A stretch of DNA of 64,000 nucleotides from Micromonospora terminaliae (GCF_009671205.1 NZ_CP045309.1:248001-312000); one strand, 5' to 3'; numbered from the stretch's first letter, positions 1 through 9,203 are shown. Translations and numbers: made by a program. Notes: generated by a model not told the origin, from the sequence alone.

Positions 1-1
1 G

Positions 2-547
2 CACGGTGTGGCCAGCGGCGTGAACAGCGCCGAGGAGCTGCTCGCCAGCACCATCGACGGCAAGACCGTGGCCGACCTGATCCAGGAGCAGTCCGCCAAG
101 ATCGGCGAGAAGCTGGTGCTCAACCGCTTCGCCAAGCTCGACGGCACCACCGCGGTCTACCTGCACCGCAAGAGCCAGGACCTGCCCCCGGCGGTCGGCG
201 TGCTGGTGCAGTACAGCGGCAAGGCCGACGAGGCCGGCGACGCGGACGCCCGCGGCGTGGCCATGCAGATCGCCGCCATGCGCCCGAAGTACCTGACCCG
301 CGACGAGGTCCCGGCCGAGACCGTCGAGTCGGAGCGGCGCATCGCCGAGCAGACCGCCCGCGAGGAGAACAAGCCCGAGGCGGCGCTGCCGAAGATCGTC
401 GAGGGCCGGGTCAACGCCTTCTTCAAGGACTTCGTCCTGATGGAGCAGGCGTCGGTCGCCGACAACAAGAAGACGGTGAAGCAGCTGCTGGCCGACGCCG
501 GCATCGAGGTGACCCGCTTCGTGCGGTTCGAGGTCGGCCAGGCCTGA
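2..547 (+). CDS. tsf: Elongation factor Ts, C-terminal part (5' end outside window)
   Basis: EF-Ts is the guanine-nucleotide exchange factor for EF-Tu in translation. The open frame enters the window at base 2 without a start, so the N-terminal UBA domain and the TDVPW region are missing. About 181 codons remain, covering the dimerisation/core region and the C-terminal helical module; EF-Ts is usually about 270 residues. The family-typical stretch [20 protein letters not shown] and a C-terminal segment containing [10 protein letters not shown] support the call. It is normally the second gene of an rpsB-tsf operon. Two strong hairpins follow the stop, separating it from pyrH. Confidence 0.95.
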   Translation, partial: HGVASGVNSAEELLASTIDGKTVADLIQEQSAKIGEKLVLNRFAKLDGTTAVYLHRKSQDLPPAVGVLVQYSGKADEAGDADARGVAMQIAAMRPKYLTRDEVPAETVESERRIAEQTAREENKPEAALPKIVEGRVNAFFKDFVLMEQASVADNKKTVKQLLADAGIEVTRFVRFEVGQA

Positions 548-556
548 GCCGCCGCA

Positions 557-577
557 CCGGGCGCATGACGCGCCCGG
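557..577 (+). terminator. Hairpin after tsf, first of two
   Basis: A perfect 8-bp GC stem (557-564 with 570-577) closes a 5-nt loop (ATGAC) ten bases after the tsf stop. There is no U-tract, which is usual for high-GC actinobacterial terminators. Confidence 0.55.
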
Positions 578-593
578 GCGCAGGGAAATCTTC

Positions 594-641
594 GACGAGG
601 AGGCCGCCGGTGTACGTGACAGGCACCGCGGCCTCCTCGTC
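594..641 (+). terminator. Long hairpin after tsf, second of two
   Basis: A perfect 14-bp inverted repeat (594-607 with 628-641) is extended internally by a GGTG/CACC pairing after one bulged base. It lies between tsf and the presumed pyrH promoter, so with the 557-577 hairpin it probably ends the rpsB-tsf transcript. Confidence 0.6.
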
Positions 642-644
642 ACA

Positions 645-650
645 TAGGGT
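645..650 (+). promoter_or_regulatory. Candidate -10 element for pyrH-frr
   Basis: TAGGGT fits the actinobacterial -10 pattern TANNNT and lies directly after the tsf terminator hairpin, about 60 bp before the pyrH start. No good -35 is visible. Confidence 0.35.
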
Positions 651-710
651 CGGCAGCGGCAGGTACGCGGTACGCGGCGCCCACGAGGCGCGACGGAAGG
701 GGCGGGTCGG

Positions 711-1478
711 ATGACGCAGGTTGTGAGTGACCGGAGCCTGGCGGCGGATGACCCGACCGCCCCGCCGCCCGGTCGGGCCCGCCGGGTGGTGCTGAAGCTC
801 TCCGGTGAGGTCTTCGGTGGCGGCGCCATCGGTGTCGACCCCGACGTCGTGCAGGCCATCGCCCGGCAGATCGCCACCGTGGTGCGCCGCGGCGTGCAGG
901 TGTCCGTGGTGGTCGGCGGCGGCAACTTCTTCCGCGGCGCCGAGCTGCAGAAGCGCGGCATGGACCGGGCCCGCGCCGACTACATGGGCATGCTGGGCAC
1001 GGTGATGAACTGCCTGGCCCTCCAGGACTTCCTGGAGAAGGAGGGCATCGAGACCCGGGTGCAGAGCGCCATCACCATGGCCCAGGTCGCCGAGCCGTAC
1101 ATCCCGCTGCGGGCGATCCGGCACCTGGAGAAGGGCCGCGTGGTCATCTTCGGCGCGGGCGCCGGGATGCCGTACTTCTCCACCGACACGGTGGCCGCCC
1201 AGCGGGCGCTGGAGATCCGCGCCGACGTGGTGCTGATGAGCAAGAACGGCGTGGACGCGGTCTACACCGCCGACCCCCGGATCGACCCGTCGGCGAGCAA
1301 GCTCGACTCGATCACCTTCTCCGAGGTGCTGCGCCGCAACCTGCGGGTGGCCGACGCTGCTGCGTTCAGCCTCTGCATGGAGAACGGCCTGCCGATGCTG
1401 GTCTTCGGCGCCCAGGGCGACGACACCATCGTCCGTGCCGTCGGTGGTGAGAAGATCGGCACGTTGATCACCGCCTGA
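711..1478 (+). CDS. pyrH: UMP kinase
   Basis: Bacterial-type UMP kinase phosphorylates UMP to UDP with ATP in pyrimidine nucleotide synthesis; it belongs to the amino-acid-kinase fold and acts as a hexamer. The 255-residue protein has an approximately 20-residue Pro/Arg-rich leader, then the phosphate-binding KLSGEVFGG motif, the nucleotide loop [11 protein letters not shown] and the late [11 protein letters not shown] motif. The purine-rich stretch GGAAGGGGCGGG lies just upstream of the ATG. It is followed by frr after 86 bp, the usual tsf-pyrH-frr arrangement. Confidence 0.95.
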   Translation: MTQVVSDRSLAADDPTAPPPGRARRVVLKLSGEVFGGGAIGVDPDVVQAIARQIATVVRRGVQVSVVVGGGNFFRGAELQKRGMDRARADYMGMLGTVMNCLALQDFLEKEGIETRVQSAITMAQVAEPYIPLRAIRHLEKGRVVIFGAGAGMPYFSTDTVAAQRALEIRADVVLMSKNGVDAVYTADPRIDPSASKLDSITFSEVLRRNLRVADAAAFSLCMENGLPMLVFGAQGDDTIVRAVGGEKIGTLITA

Positions 1479-1564
1479 CCGGTTCCGCCGAGCCGGCAGC
1501 GGTCCTCCGACACAGCAGCACCCGCACAGCCCACGACGAGCGACAGAAGGAGGCGAGGAGACCG

Positions 1565-2122
1565 GTGATCGACGACACCCTCCTCGAGGCAGAGGAGAAG
1601 ATGGAGCGTGCCATCGAGCACGCCAAGGAGGAGTTCGGCGGGATCCGCACCGGTCGCGCCAACGCCGCGATGTTCTCCCGGATCGTCATCGACTACTACG
1701 GCAGCCCGACCCCGCTGCCGCAGATGGCGTCCATCGCCGTGCCCGAGCCGCGCATGGTGATCATCAAGCCGTACGACAACTCGCAGATCAACGCCATGGA
1801 GAAGGCGATCCGCGACTCGGACCTCGGGGTCAACCCGAACAACGAGGGCAACCAGCTGCGCATCGTGCTCCCGCAGATGACCGAGGAGCGGCGCCGCGAG
1901 ATGATCAAGGTCGCCCGGCACAAGGGCGAGGAGGCCAAGGTGGCCGTCCGCAACATCCGCCGCAAGGGCAAGGAAGAGCTGGACCGCCTGGTCAAGGACG
2001 GCGAGGTCGGCGAGGACGAGGGCCGGCGCGCGGAGAAGGAGCTGGACGACCTGACCCAGCGCTTCGTCGCCACCGTCGACGAGCTGGTCAAGCACAAGGA
2101 GAACGAGCTGCTCGAGGTCTGA
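1565..2122 (+). CDS. frr: Ribosome recycling factor
   Basis: RRF splits the post-termination ribosome together with EF-G. The protein is 185 residues, the full family length, with the conserved segments GIRTGRANA near residue 23, [11 protein letters not shown] near residue 40 and a C-terminal triple-helix region rich in charged residues. The GTG start is preceded by a strong AGGAGGCGAGGAG ribosome site. It probably shares a transcript with pyrH; the 250-bp gap after it suggests cdsA has its own promoter. Confidence 0.96.
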   Translation: MIDDTLLEAEEKMERAIEHAKEEFGGIRTGRANAAMFSRIVIDYYGSPTPLPQMASIAVPEPRMVIIKPYDNSQINAMEKAIRDSDLGVNPNNEGNQLRIVLPQMTEERRREMIKVARHKGEEAKVAVRNIRRKGKEELDRLVKDGEVGEDEGRRAEKELDDLTQRFVATVDELVKHKENELLEV

Positions 2123-2231
2123 GCGCCCGCGTACCGCCACGGCACCGGTGTGCCGCCGCCCGTCCCGGGGTGGCGGCCCGGTGCCGTCGTCGTGCCGGAC
2201 GGCGTCCGCCGTGCGAGCTTCCCGGGTGCAG

Positions 2232-2237
2232 TAGGCT
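2232..2237 (+). promoter_or_regulatory. Candidate -10 box in the frr-cdsA gap
   Basis: The 253-bp gap between frr and cdsA holds no gene that I can support. TAGGCT at this position matches the TANNNT pattern and would give a leader of roughly 130 nt for cdsA. No convincing -35 or terminator was seen. Confidence 0.3.
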
Positions 2238-2375
2238 CGGCACGATTCCCGCCCACCACGGAGTGAACAGCGGGGGTCGGCCGGCCGTCGGGCCGGTCAA
2301 CCGGAACTGCTCGCGGCTGTAGGGGATGGTCTTGGTCTTGCGTCATGTGGTGGCTCCCGTACCGCCTGCCGGTGC

Positions 2376-3854
2376 GTGATGTCCCACCCCGACCCCTACG
2401 GCAACGCCGAGCCGCGCGGCTGGGACCGCCCGGCGCCGCTGCCCTGGCCGGAGACCGACCTGGAGCCCGGCCCCTGGCGCCCCGGCACCGAGGCGTACGC
2501 GCGTCCGCCCGGCCGTCCCGCCGCCGACCCGTACGCCCGGCCGGCTGACCGCCACGACGGGCCGCGCGGTCGCCGGCCGTACGACGGACCCTCGGCCCCC
2601 GGGCGGGGCTGGCGGGAGGAGCCGGCCCCCGGCGGCCCGGGCCACCTGGACGCCGGGCCGGGCTACCGGGACGCCGGTCCCGGCGGTTTCCGGCCCGCGG
2701 ACCGGGACCCGTGGGACCACGACCCGCGCGACCGGGGCCCGGCCGTCGACCCGCGCGACCGCGACCGGGGTCCGGCCGTCGACCCGCGCGACCGCGACCG
2801 GGGTCCGGCCGTCGACCCGCGGGAGCGGTACGACGCGGCCCCGCGGAACCGGGGCTACGACCGGCCGGACGACGAGTACCCGACCGCCCAGATCGCTCCG
2901 GTGCGGGACGAACCGACCACCCAGCTCCCGGCGGTGCGCGACGAGGCCGACCCGGACCCGGAGGCGCCGGCGGGCCGGCGGTCGAAGGGCCGGCGGCGGG
3001 CCAGCGCGGACCGCCCGCCGACCGCCCAGCCGAAGTCGTCCCGGGCGGGCCGCAACCTGCCGGCCGCGATCGGTGTGGGGCTGGCCCTCGGCGCGGCCAT
3101 CCTGGTGCCGCTCTTCTTCTACCTGCCGGCGTTCCTCGCCGTGATCGCCGCCGCGGTGGCGATCGGCTGCTGGGAGATGGCCCGCGCGGTACGCCGCAGC
3201 GGCGCCCACCCGCCGCTCGTGCCGCTGCTGGCCGGTGGCGTGATCACCGTAGGACTGGCGTGGTTCGCCGGGCCGGACGCGCTCTGCCTCGGCCTGCTGG
3301 TCACCGTGCTGGGCACGATGATCTGGCGGCTGGGCGACGGCCCCGGCAACTACCAGCGCGACCTCACGGCGGCCACCCTGATCGCGGTCTACGTGCCGTT
3401 CCTCGGCGGGTTCGCGGCGATGCTGGCGGCCGCTCCCGACGACGGTCACCTGCGGGTGCTGGTCACCCTGGTCGCCGTGGTGCTCTCCGACACCGGCGGG
3501 TACGCGGCCGGCGTCGCCTTCGGCAAGCACCCGATGGCTCCCACGATCAGCCCGAAGAAGTCCTGGGAGGGCTTCGGAGGCTCGGTGACGGCGGCCGCCG
3601 CGGGCAGTGCCGTGCTGCTCTGGCTGCTGCTCGACGTGGCCCCCTGGTGGGGCGCGCTGTTCGGGGTGGCGATCTCCGGCGCGGCGGTCCTCGGTGACCT
3701 CGCCGAGTCCATGATCAAGCGGGATCTCGGGGTCAAGGACATGAGCAACCTGCTCCCCGGGCACGGCGGCCTCATGGACCGGCTCGACTCGATCCTGTTC
3801 GCGGTGCCGGCCGCGTATCTGCTGCTGGCGGTCTTCGTGCCGATGGCGGGCTGA
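2376..3854 (+). CDS. cdsA: Phosphatidate cytidylyltransferase with long disordered N-terminal extension
   Basis: CdsA makes CDP-diacylglycerol from phosphatidic acid and CTP, the branch point for bacterial phospholipids, in the cytoplasmic membrane. Residues about 226-492 form the multi-pass catalytic domain. The family signature is clear: [12 protein letters not shown], followed by [16 protein letters not shown] and a [11 protein letters not shown] block. Residues 1-225 are hydrophilic, rich in Pro, Gly, Arg and Asp, and include three tandem copies of an 11-residue unit. The enzyme core alone is about 270 residues, so the extension nearly doubles the protein. Start is GTG 2376 or the adjacent ATG 2379; neither has a clear ribosome site. 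Confidence 0.92.
   Translation: MMSHPDPYGNAEPRGWDRPAPLPWPETDLEPGPWRPGTEAYARPPGRPAADPYARPADRHDGPRGRRPYDGPSAPGRGWREEPAPGGPGHLDAGPGYRDAGPGGFRPADRDPWDHDPRDRGPAVDPRDRDRGPAVDPRDRDRGPAVDPRERYDAAPRNRGYDRPDDEYPTAQIAPVRDEPTTQLPAVRDEADPDPEAPAGRRSKGRRRASADRPPTAQPKSSRAGRNLPAAIGVGLALGAAILVPLFFYLPAFLAVIAAAVAIGCWEMARAVRRSGAHPPLVPLLAGGVITVGLAWFAGPDALCLGLLVTVLGTMIWRLGDGPGNYQRDLTAATLIAVYVPFLGGFAAMLAAAPDDGHLRVLVTLVAVVLSDTGGYAAGVAFGKHPMAPTISPKKSWEGFGGSVTAAAAGSAVLLWLLLDVAPWWGALFGVAISGAAVLGDLAESMIKRDLGVKDMSNLLPGHGGLMDRLDSILFAVPAAYLLLAVFVPMAG
2730..2828 (+). repeat. Three in-frame 33-bp tandem repeats within cdsA
   Basis: Three head-to-tail copies (2730-2762, 2763-2795, 2796-2828) encode the unit [11 protein letters not shown] with minor changes in the last copy. 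They lie in the disordered N-terminal extension and are nearly identical at DNA level, suggesting recent slippage or duplication. Confidence 0.85.
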
Positions 3855-3878
3855 GGCGTGAATCACGTGGGTGGCGCC

Positions 3879-3900
3879 GTCCCGGCCGGCCGGCCGGGAC
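3879..3900 (+). terminator. Perfect 22-bp palindrome after cdsA
   Basis: Arms of 11 bp meet without a spacer 25 bp after the cdsA stop. In RNA it would form a GC hairpin, a likely terminator before rlmN. No U-tract follows. Confidence 0.5.
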
Positions 3901-3958
3901 CGATTCGGCACCCACGGACAGGTGCGTCCGCCGTTCGGCGTGTCAGACTGGACGCGCC

Positions 3959-5104
3959 ATGACGAGCCTCCCGCTGATCTCCGTAGACCCCGACGCCCGC
4001 GGCCGCCGGCCCGCGATGCCACCCCGTCACCTCGCCGACCTGGACCTGCCGGGCCGGCAGGCGCTCGTCGCCGAGCTGGGGGAGCCGGCGTTCCGCGCCA
4101 AGCAGGTCTCGAACCACTACTTCGGCCGTCTGGTCCGCGACCCGGCGCAGATGACCGACCTGCCGGCGGCGACCCGGGAGCGGCTGGCGGGCACCCTGCT
4201 GCCCACCCTGCTCAACCCGGTGCGGGAGATGGCCTGCGACGACGGCGCCACCCGCAAGGCGCTCTGGCGGCTGCACGACGGCTCGCTGGTGGAGAGCGTG
4301 CTCATGGGCTACCCGGACCGGGTGACCGTCTGCATCTCCAGCCAGGCGGGCTGCGGCATGGCCTGCCCGTTCTGTGCCACCGGCCAGGCCGGGCTGACCC
4401 GCAACCTCTCGACCGCCGAGATCGTCGACCAGGCGGTCTACCTGGCCGGCGTGGCCGCCTCGGGCGCGGTGGCCGGCTCGCCGCCGCGCCTGTCGCACGT
4501 GGTGTTCATGGGCATGGGCGAGCCGCTGGCCAACTACGCGCGGGTGGTGGCGGCGATCCGGCGGCTGGTCGCTCCGGCCCCGGAGGGGCTCGGCCTGTCC
4601 CAGCGGCACATCACCGTTTCCACGGTCGGCCTGGTTCCTGCCATCCGCCGACTGGCCAGCGAAGACCTCTCAGTGACCCTTGCGTTGTCGCTGCACGCCC
4701 CCGATGATGAGCTGCGCGACGAACTCGTGCCGGTCAACCAGCGCTGGAAGGTGTCCGAGGTACTGGACGCGGCGTGGGACTACGCGGACACGACGGGACG
4801 TCGCGTGTCCATCGAGTACGCGATGATCAAGGACGTGAACGACCAGCCGTGGAGAGCCGATCTGCTCGGGCGGCTGCTGGCCGGCAAGCTGGCCCACGTG
4901 AACCTGATCCCGCTCAACCCGACTCCGGGCAGCCGCTGGGACGCCAGCCCGAAGCCGGTCGAGCGGGAGTTCGTCCGGCGGTTGCGCGACGCCGGGGTGT
5001 CCACGACGGTGCGGGACACCCGGGGTCGCGAGATCGACGGGGCGTGTGGGCAGCTCGCCGCCGCCGAGGACAGGGACAGCGACCCACGCGCCGCAACGGC
5101 GTGA
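3959..5104 (+). CDS. rlmN: Dual-specificity 23S rRNA/tRNA adenine-C2 methyltransferase
   Basis: RlmN is a radical SAM enzyme that methylates C2 of A2503 in 23S rRNA and A37 of some tRNAs. The 381-residue protein has the cluster-binding motif C132-x3-C136-x2-C139, the downstream segments [11 protein letters not shown] and LALSLHAP, and a late cysteine in [12 protein letters not shown] matching the methyl-carrying cysteine of the family. The ATG lies 9 nt after CAGACT, a TANNNT-like -10, so the message may be nearly leaderless. cdsA-rlmN adjacency is common in actinobacteria. Confidence 0.95.
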   Translation: MTSLPLISVDPDARGRRPAMPPRHLADLDLPGRQALVAELGEPAFRAKQVSNHYFGRLVRDPAQMTDLPAATRERLAGTLLPTLLNPVREMACDDGATRKALWRLHDGSLVESVLMGYPDRVTVCISSQAGCGMACPFCATGQAGLTRNLSTAEIVDQAVYLAGVAASGAVAGSPPRLSHVVFMGMGEPLANYARVVAAIRRLVAPAPEGLGLSQRHITVSTVGLVPAIRRLASEDLSVTLALSLHAPDDELRDELVPVNQRWKVSEVLDAAWDYADTTGRRVSIEYAMIKDVNDQPWRADLLGRLLAGKLAHVNLIPLNPTPGSRWDASPKPVEREFVRRLRDAGVSTTVRDTRGREIDGACGQLAAAEDRDSDPRAATA

Positions 5105-5133
5105 CGGCGTAGCGGTAGAGACCAGGAGACATA

Positions 5134-6246
5134 GTGGCGAGTCAGGGTCAGCGTTTCCGGCGTAAGGCGCTCCGCCGGGGATACAAGGTCGACGAGGTCG
5201 ACGCCTTCCTGGATCGGGTGGAGGCGACACTCGCCGGCCAGCCGGTCGGGGCGCCCGTGGCCTCCCAGGAGGTCCACGACGTCGTCTTCCGGGTCCGCTT
5301 CAACGGCTACGACGAGTGGCAGGTCGACCTGCACCTGGACCGGGTCGAGCGGCAGCTCGCCGAGCTGGAGGAGCGCGGTGGCGCCCCCGGCGGGCGGGGT
5401 GGCGACCCCCGGATGGCCGACCGGCTCGGCCCGCCGATGCGCGACGACCGCGGCCTCTCGCCCGTGCCGCAGCCCCCGATGCCGCCCCGGCCGATGCCCG
5501 CGCAGGCCGGCCCGCCCGCCGACCGCTACGGCAACCGCTACGACGAGCCGACCGGTGCCTTCGCCGGCGGGTACGACGGGCCGCGCGGCGGCTACGACGC
5601 ACCCCGGGGCCCGGGTGGCCCCGGCCCGATGGGTCCCGGCGCCCCGATGGGTCACGGCGGCCCGCCCTCCCGTGGCCTGCCCCCCGGCCCGGGCGGCTAC
5701 GGCCAGGACGGCGGCTTCGACGGCTTCGAGGCCGGCCGGCACGGTCGCGCCGACATGACCGCCGAGATCCGGATGCCCGAGCGGGACCTGCGCGGCCGTG
5801 GCCCGGCCGGCCCGCCGCCGGTGCCGCAGCAGGGCTACGGCCCGGACCAGGGCTACGGCGGCCCCGAACAGGGCTACGGCGGCCCGGAGCCGGGCTACGG
5901 CGGCCCCGACCAGGGCTACGGCGGCGCCCCGGGGATGGCCGGCCCGCCGATGGCCGGTCCGCCCATGGTGGGCCCGCCCATGGCCGGCCCGCCCGGCAGC
6001 GACCTCTACCGGGTCGACCAGATCCGCCGCAGCTTCCAGGTGCGCCGCTTCGGCAGCGGGTACGACCCGGACCAGGTCGACCGGTTCTTCGAGACCCTGC
6101 TCGGTGGCATGCAGGGCCGCAACCCGATGCCGGTGAACCCGAAGGACCTGGACACCCTGCGCTTCGGGCTGGTGCCCGGTGGCTACTTCGAGGCCGAGGT
6201 CGACGCCGCGCTCAAGGACGTGCAGGACATCCTGCTCGGCCGCTGA
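5134..6246 (+). CDS. DivIVA-domain protein with two DivIVA modules and a GYGG-repeat linker
   Basis: The 370-residue protein begins with a DivIVA-like module (residues about 4-85, GYKVDEVDAFLDRVEA, then a second half containing GYDEWQVDLHLDRVE). A long Pro/Gly/Met linker follows (about 86-288), and a last DivIVA-type module ends it (RRFGSGYDPDQVDRFFETLL). The family includes polar-growth and division scaffolds such as Wag31. This one lacks Wag31's long coiled coil and is not in a dcw cluster, so it is probably a smaller DivIVA paralogue of unknown role. GTG 5134 has an AGGAG site. It is 29 bp after rlmN and ends at a strong terminator. Confidence 0.8.
   Translation: MASQGQRFRRKALRRGYKVDEVDAFLDRVEATLAGQPVGAPVASQEVHDVVFRVRFNGYDEWQVDLHLDRVERQLAELEERGGAPGGRGGDPRMADRLGPPMRDDRGLSPVPQPPMPPRPMPAQAGPPADRYGNRYDEPTGAFAGGYDGPRGGYDAPRGPGGPGPMGPGAPMGHGGPPSRGLPPGPGGYGQDGGFDGFEAGRHGRADMTAEIRMPERDLRGRGPAGPPPVPQQGYGPDQGYGGPEQGYGGPEPGYGGPDQGYGGAPGMAGPPMAGPPMVGPPMAGPPGSDLYRVDQIRRSFQVRRFGSGYDPDQVDRFFETLLGGMQGRNPMPVNPKDLDTLRFGLVPGGYFEAEVDAALKDVQDILLGR
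5830..5997 (+). repeat. In-frame heptad GYGG repeats followed by AGPPM repeats
   Basis: Bases 5830-5931 encode five copies of a unit close to QGYGGPE, and 5932-5997 encode MAGPP-type units. The 21-bp repeats form part of the disordered linker between the DivIVA modules. Confidence 0.8.
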
Positions 6247-6263
6247 GCCGCCACACGACGGAA

Positions 6264-6295
6264 AAGGGCCCGCCCCCGATCGGGGGCGGGCCCTT
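6264..6295. terminator. Bidirectional terminator, 32-bp perfect palindrome
   Basis: Two 16-bp arms join without a spacer (inner GATC would form the loop). AAAA precedes it on the plus strand. It lies between the converging ends of the DivIVA gene (6246) and the DUF2631 gene (6322), so it can serve both strands. Confidence 0.85.
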
Positions 6296-6321
6296 CGTCG
6301 TGCGGGTCGAGCGCGTGCCGG

Positions 6322-6546
6322 TCAGGACCGCAGGCCGTTGCGGCGCAGCACCGCGTCGCCGATGACGATGGCCAGCAGCAGCGCCGCGAGCCCGAACAGC
6401 CAGATGTTCTCCACGTTGCCCTCGTGGTTGCCGCAGAGCGCCATGACCACCAACACCGCCGCCGAGAGCACCGCGCCGATCCGCCCCGACTTGCGGTGCC
6501 CCGGCCGGTGCTGGTCGGGCGCGGTTACCGGCTCACTTCCTGCCAC
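6322..6546 (-). CDS. DUF2631 small membrane protein
   Basis: A 74-residue protein with a charged N-terminus (DQHRPGHRKSGR) and two hydrophobic helices (about residues 24-40 and 49-66) ending in VLRRNGLRS. The pattern, including GNHEGNVENIW between the helices, matches the actinobacterial DUF2631 family, which has no known function. The GTG start has AAGGA about 8 nt upstream. The gene diverges from 6639. From memory, an M. tuberculosis gene in this synteny block (Rv2876) belongs to the same family. Confidence 0.8.
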   Translation of the reverse strand: MAGSEPVTAPDQHRPGHRKSGRIGAVLSAAVLVVMALCGNHEGNVENIWLFGLAALLLAIVIGDAVLRRNGLRS

Positions 6547-6638
6547 TGTCGGTCCTTCCCTCGCGATCGGATCTCCGGTTAGTCTGGCACGCCCCGTGGC
6601 GGCCCCGGTGCGGGGTCCGACCTGATGGTGGGGGAGAC

Positions 6639-7496
6639 ATGACCCGCGAGGACGACCGCGAGCTGTACAAGCGGGCCCAGCAGGCGTGGGACGCCGAGGA
6701 CTGGCCGGTCGCCGGTGAACTGTGGGAGCGCCTGGCCCGGCGGTACCCGGACCTCCCCGCGGCCGAGTCGTGGTGGTACAACGCGGCGCTGGCGTACAAG
6801 TTCCTGCGGAACTGGGCCAAGGCGTACGACCTGGGGCGGGAGGCGGCCGCCCGGGCGACGCGCGGCAGCGGGGACCCGGCGTTCTGGAACCTGGGCATCG
6901 CGGCGACGGTCATGGAGGACTGGGCGACGGCGCGGGACGCCTGGGCGGGATACGGGCTGGACATCCCGGACGGCGAGGGCGAGATCGAGGCGGACTTCGG
7001 CGCCACGCCGATCCGGCTCAGCGGCGGCGAGGTGGTCTGGGCCCGGCGGCTCTGCCCCACCCGGGCCCGCGTGCTGAACGTGCCGACGCCGGGTTCCGGC
7101 CGCCGGTTCGGCGAGGTCGTGGTGCACGACGGCGCGCCCAACGGGGAGCGGGCGGTCGACGGCCGGACGTACCCGGTCTTCGACGAGCTGCTGCTGTTCC
7201 GGGCCTCGGAGCTGCCGACCACCACCGTCGAGGTCGTCGCCGCCACGCCGGAGGACGTCCGCGCGCTGGCCGGGCTCTTCGACGAGCACGGGTACGCGGC
7301 GGAGCCGGCCAGCGGCGTACGGGCCCTGTGTGCCTGCTGCAGCGAGGGGACCGTGCACCAGGATCGCGACCACCAGGTCGCCGGCGGCCAGCGGGTGCAC
7401 CTCGCGGCGCCGGTGGAGCGCATCGCCGGGCTGATGGACGCCTGGTGCGCGCCCGCCCCGCAGCGGCGGAGCTGGACCGGAGTGATCGAGGGCTGA
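6639..7496 (+). CDS. TPR-like protein of unknown function
   Basis: The 285-residue protein starts with helical repeats resembling TPR units (residues about 5-115: YKRAQQAWDAEDWPVAGELW, WWYNAALAYKFLRNWAKAYD). A beta-rich C-terminal domain follows, containing CACCSEG near residue 230 and histidines that could bind metal. No enzyme motif was recognised. The ATG has a clear GGGGGAG site, and TAGTCT at 6580-6585 may be its -10. The next gene on the same strand encodes an MBL-Rieske protein 126 bp away with its own candidate promoter, so a shared function is only a guess. Confidence 0.6.
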   Translation: MTREDDRELYKRAQQAWDAEDWPVAGELWERLARRYPDLPAAESWWYNAALAYKFLRNWAKAYDLGREAAARATRGSGDPAFWNLGIAATVMEDWATARDAWAGYGLDIPDGEGEIEADFGATPIRLSGGEVVWARRLCPTRARVLNVPTPGSGRRFGEVVVHDGAPNGERAVDGRTYPVFDELLLFRASELPTTTVEVVAATPEDVRALAGLFDEHGYAAEPASGVRALCACCSEGTVHQDRDHQVAGGQRVHLAAPVERIAGLMDAWCAPAPQRRSWTGVIEG

Positions 7497-7578
7497 CGCG
7501 CCCCGGGCCGTCGGACCCGCTCGGCCGGGGCGGAAGGTCACTACCGGCGTCGCGGGACGGCGACCACACTGCCTCCGG

Positions 7579-7584
7579 TAGCGT
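7579..7584 (+). promoter_or_regulatory. Candidate -10 box for the MBL-Rieske gene
   Basis: TAGCGT matches TANNNT, placing transcription start near 7591 and giving a leader of about 32 nt that includes the GAGGGGG ribosome site before GTG 7623. Confidence 0.4.
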
Positions 7585-7622
7585 CTTGACGTACGCCTGA
7601 TGCCTTTTTGAGGGGGACTACG

Positions 7623-9203
7623 GTGCGAGTGACCGGTACGGGCCATGCCAGCATGCGGATCGACACGGCCGCGGGCAGCATCCTGTGCGACCCGTGGGTC
7701 AACCCTGCCTACTTCGCCTCCTGGTTTCCCTTCCCGGACAACTCCCAGCTCGACTGGGCGACGCTCGGCCAGTGCGACTACCTCTACGTGTCGCACCTGC
7801 ACCGGGACCACTTCGACGCCAAGCACCTGCGCGACCACATCTCCAAGGACGCCACCGTCCTGCTGCCCGAGTTCCCCACCTCGGAGATGGAGGACGAGCT
7901 GCGGGAGCTGGGCTTCACGAAGTTCCTCAAGGCCCCGAACGAGCAGGTCGTGGAGCTGCCCGGCGGCCTGAAGATCATGATTCAGGCGCTGACCAGCCCG
8001 ACCGACGGCCCGATCGGCGACTCGTCGCTCTGGGTCGAGTACGACGGGGTCCGGCTGCTCAACCAGAACGACGCCCGCCCGACCGACCTGACCGTCTTCG
8101 CCGAGCTGGGCCACGTGCACGCCCACCTGCTGCAGTTCTCCGGCGCGATCTGGTACCCGATGGTCTACGAGCTGCCTCAGGCCGCGAAGACCGCGTTCGG
8201 CAAGCAGAAGCGCGACCGGCAGTTCGACCGCACCTGGCGCTACATCGACGACCTGAAGGCCGACCACGTCTTCCCGATCGCCGGTCCGCCCTGCTTCCTC
8301 GACGACGAGCTGTTCCAGTTCAACGACATCTTCGGCGACGAGGGGAACATCTTCCCCGACCAGTCGGTGTTCCTGTCCGAGTACGCGAAGGTCGGCGGCA
8401 CCAACGGCATCGTGCTGCTGCCGGGCAGCGTCGCCGAGGTGACCACCGAGGGCGCGACCACCACCCACCCGGTGCCGGTCGAGGAGTTCTTCGCGAACAA
8501 GCGGGCCCACCTGGAGGAGATGCGGGAGCGCAAGCGCCCGATCATCGAGGCGGAGAAGGCGTCCTGGCGGCACCCCGAGGTGGACGTGCTGGGCGAGATG
8601 AAGCGCCGGATCGAGCCGCTGCTGGACGAGTCGATCTACCTGGCCAAGGGCGTGGGCGGTCCGGTCCGGTTCGACCTCGTGGGCTACGACGGTGAGAGCG
8701 TCGAGTCGATCGTGGTGGACTTCCCCGGCAAGGAGGTCCGGCCGTACGCGGACGAGAAGGTCCGCTACCGGTTCCGCACCGAGCGGGCGCTCATCGAGCA
8801 CCTGCTGCACATCGGCGAGGTCGACTGGGTCAACTCGCTCTTCCTCTCCTGCCGGTTCTCGGCGGCCCGGATCGGCCAGTACAACGAGTTCGTCTACGCG
8901 TTCTTCAAGTGCCTCTCCGAGGAGCGCCTCCAGTACGCCGAGGGCTGGTACGACGAGCACGAGCGGGCCGTCGACGCCGAGGACATCACCCTTGACGGCT
9001 GGGTGGTGCAGCGCCGCTGCCCGCACCTCAAGGCGGACCTGAGCCGCTTCGGCATCGTCGAGGGCGACCAGCTCACCTGCCAGCTGCACGGGTGGAAGTT
9101 CGACCTGTCCAGCGGCCGCTGCCTGACCAGCGTCGGCCACAAGATCCGCGCACATCGCGCCGACGCGGAGACCCCGGCACCCGCCGGCGAGGCGATCAGC
9201 TGA
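7623..9203 (+). CDS. MBL-fold hydrolase fused to a C-terminal Rieske [2Fe-2S] domain
   Basis: A 526-residue two-domain protein. Residues about 1-250 are a metallo-beta-lactamase fold of the UlaG/CMAH-like type, with the metal motif H58-x-H60-x-D62-H63. The C-terminus carries a Rieske cluster site: C466-x-H468 and C486-x2-H489. The middle section (about 250-450) has no motif I can name. Vertebrate CMP-Neu5Ac hydroxylase has the same two folds but with the Rieske domain first. The substrate is unknown; an oxygenase or hydroxylase role is inference. GTG 7623 was chosen over TTG 7608 because GAGGGGG lies 6 nt upstream. It appears monocistronic. Confidence 0.75.
   Translation: MRVTGTGHASMRIDTAAGSILCDPWVNPAYFASWFPFPDNSQLDWATLGQCDYLYVSHLHRDHFDAKHLRDHISKDATVLLPEFPTSEMEDELRELGFTKFLKAPNEQVVELPGGLKIMIQALTSPTDGPIGDSSLWVEYDGVRLLNQNDARPTDLTVFAELGHVHAHLLQFSGAIWYPMVYELPQAAKTAFGKQKRDRQFDRTWRYIDDLKADHVFPIAGPPCFLDDELFQFNDIFGDEGNIFPDQSVFLSEYAKVGGTNGIVLLPGSVAEVTTEGATTTHPVPVEEFFANKRAHLEEMRERKRPIIEAEKASWRHPEVDVLGEMKRRIEPLLDESIYLAKGVGGPVRFDLVGYDGESVESIVVDFPGKEVRPYADEKVRYRFRTERALIEHLLHIGEVDWVNSLFLSCRFSAARIGQYNEFVYAFFKCLSEERLQYAEGWYDEHERAVDAEDITLDGWVVQRRCPHLKADLSRFGIVEGDQLTCQLHGWKFDLSSGRCLTSVGHKIRAHRADAETPAPAGEAIS

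Noticed and set aside
2343..4022. Long minus-strand reading frame of about 560 codons over cdsA
   Set aside because: It is opposite cdsA, rich in Arg/Gly/His with no domain, and results from high third-position GC on the other strand.
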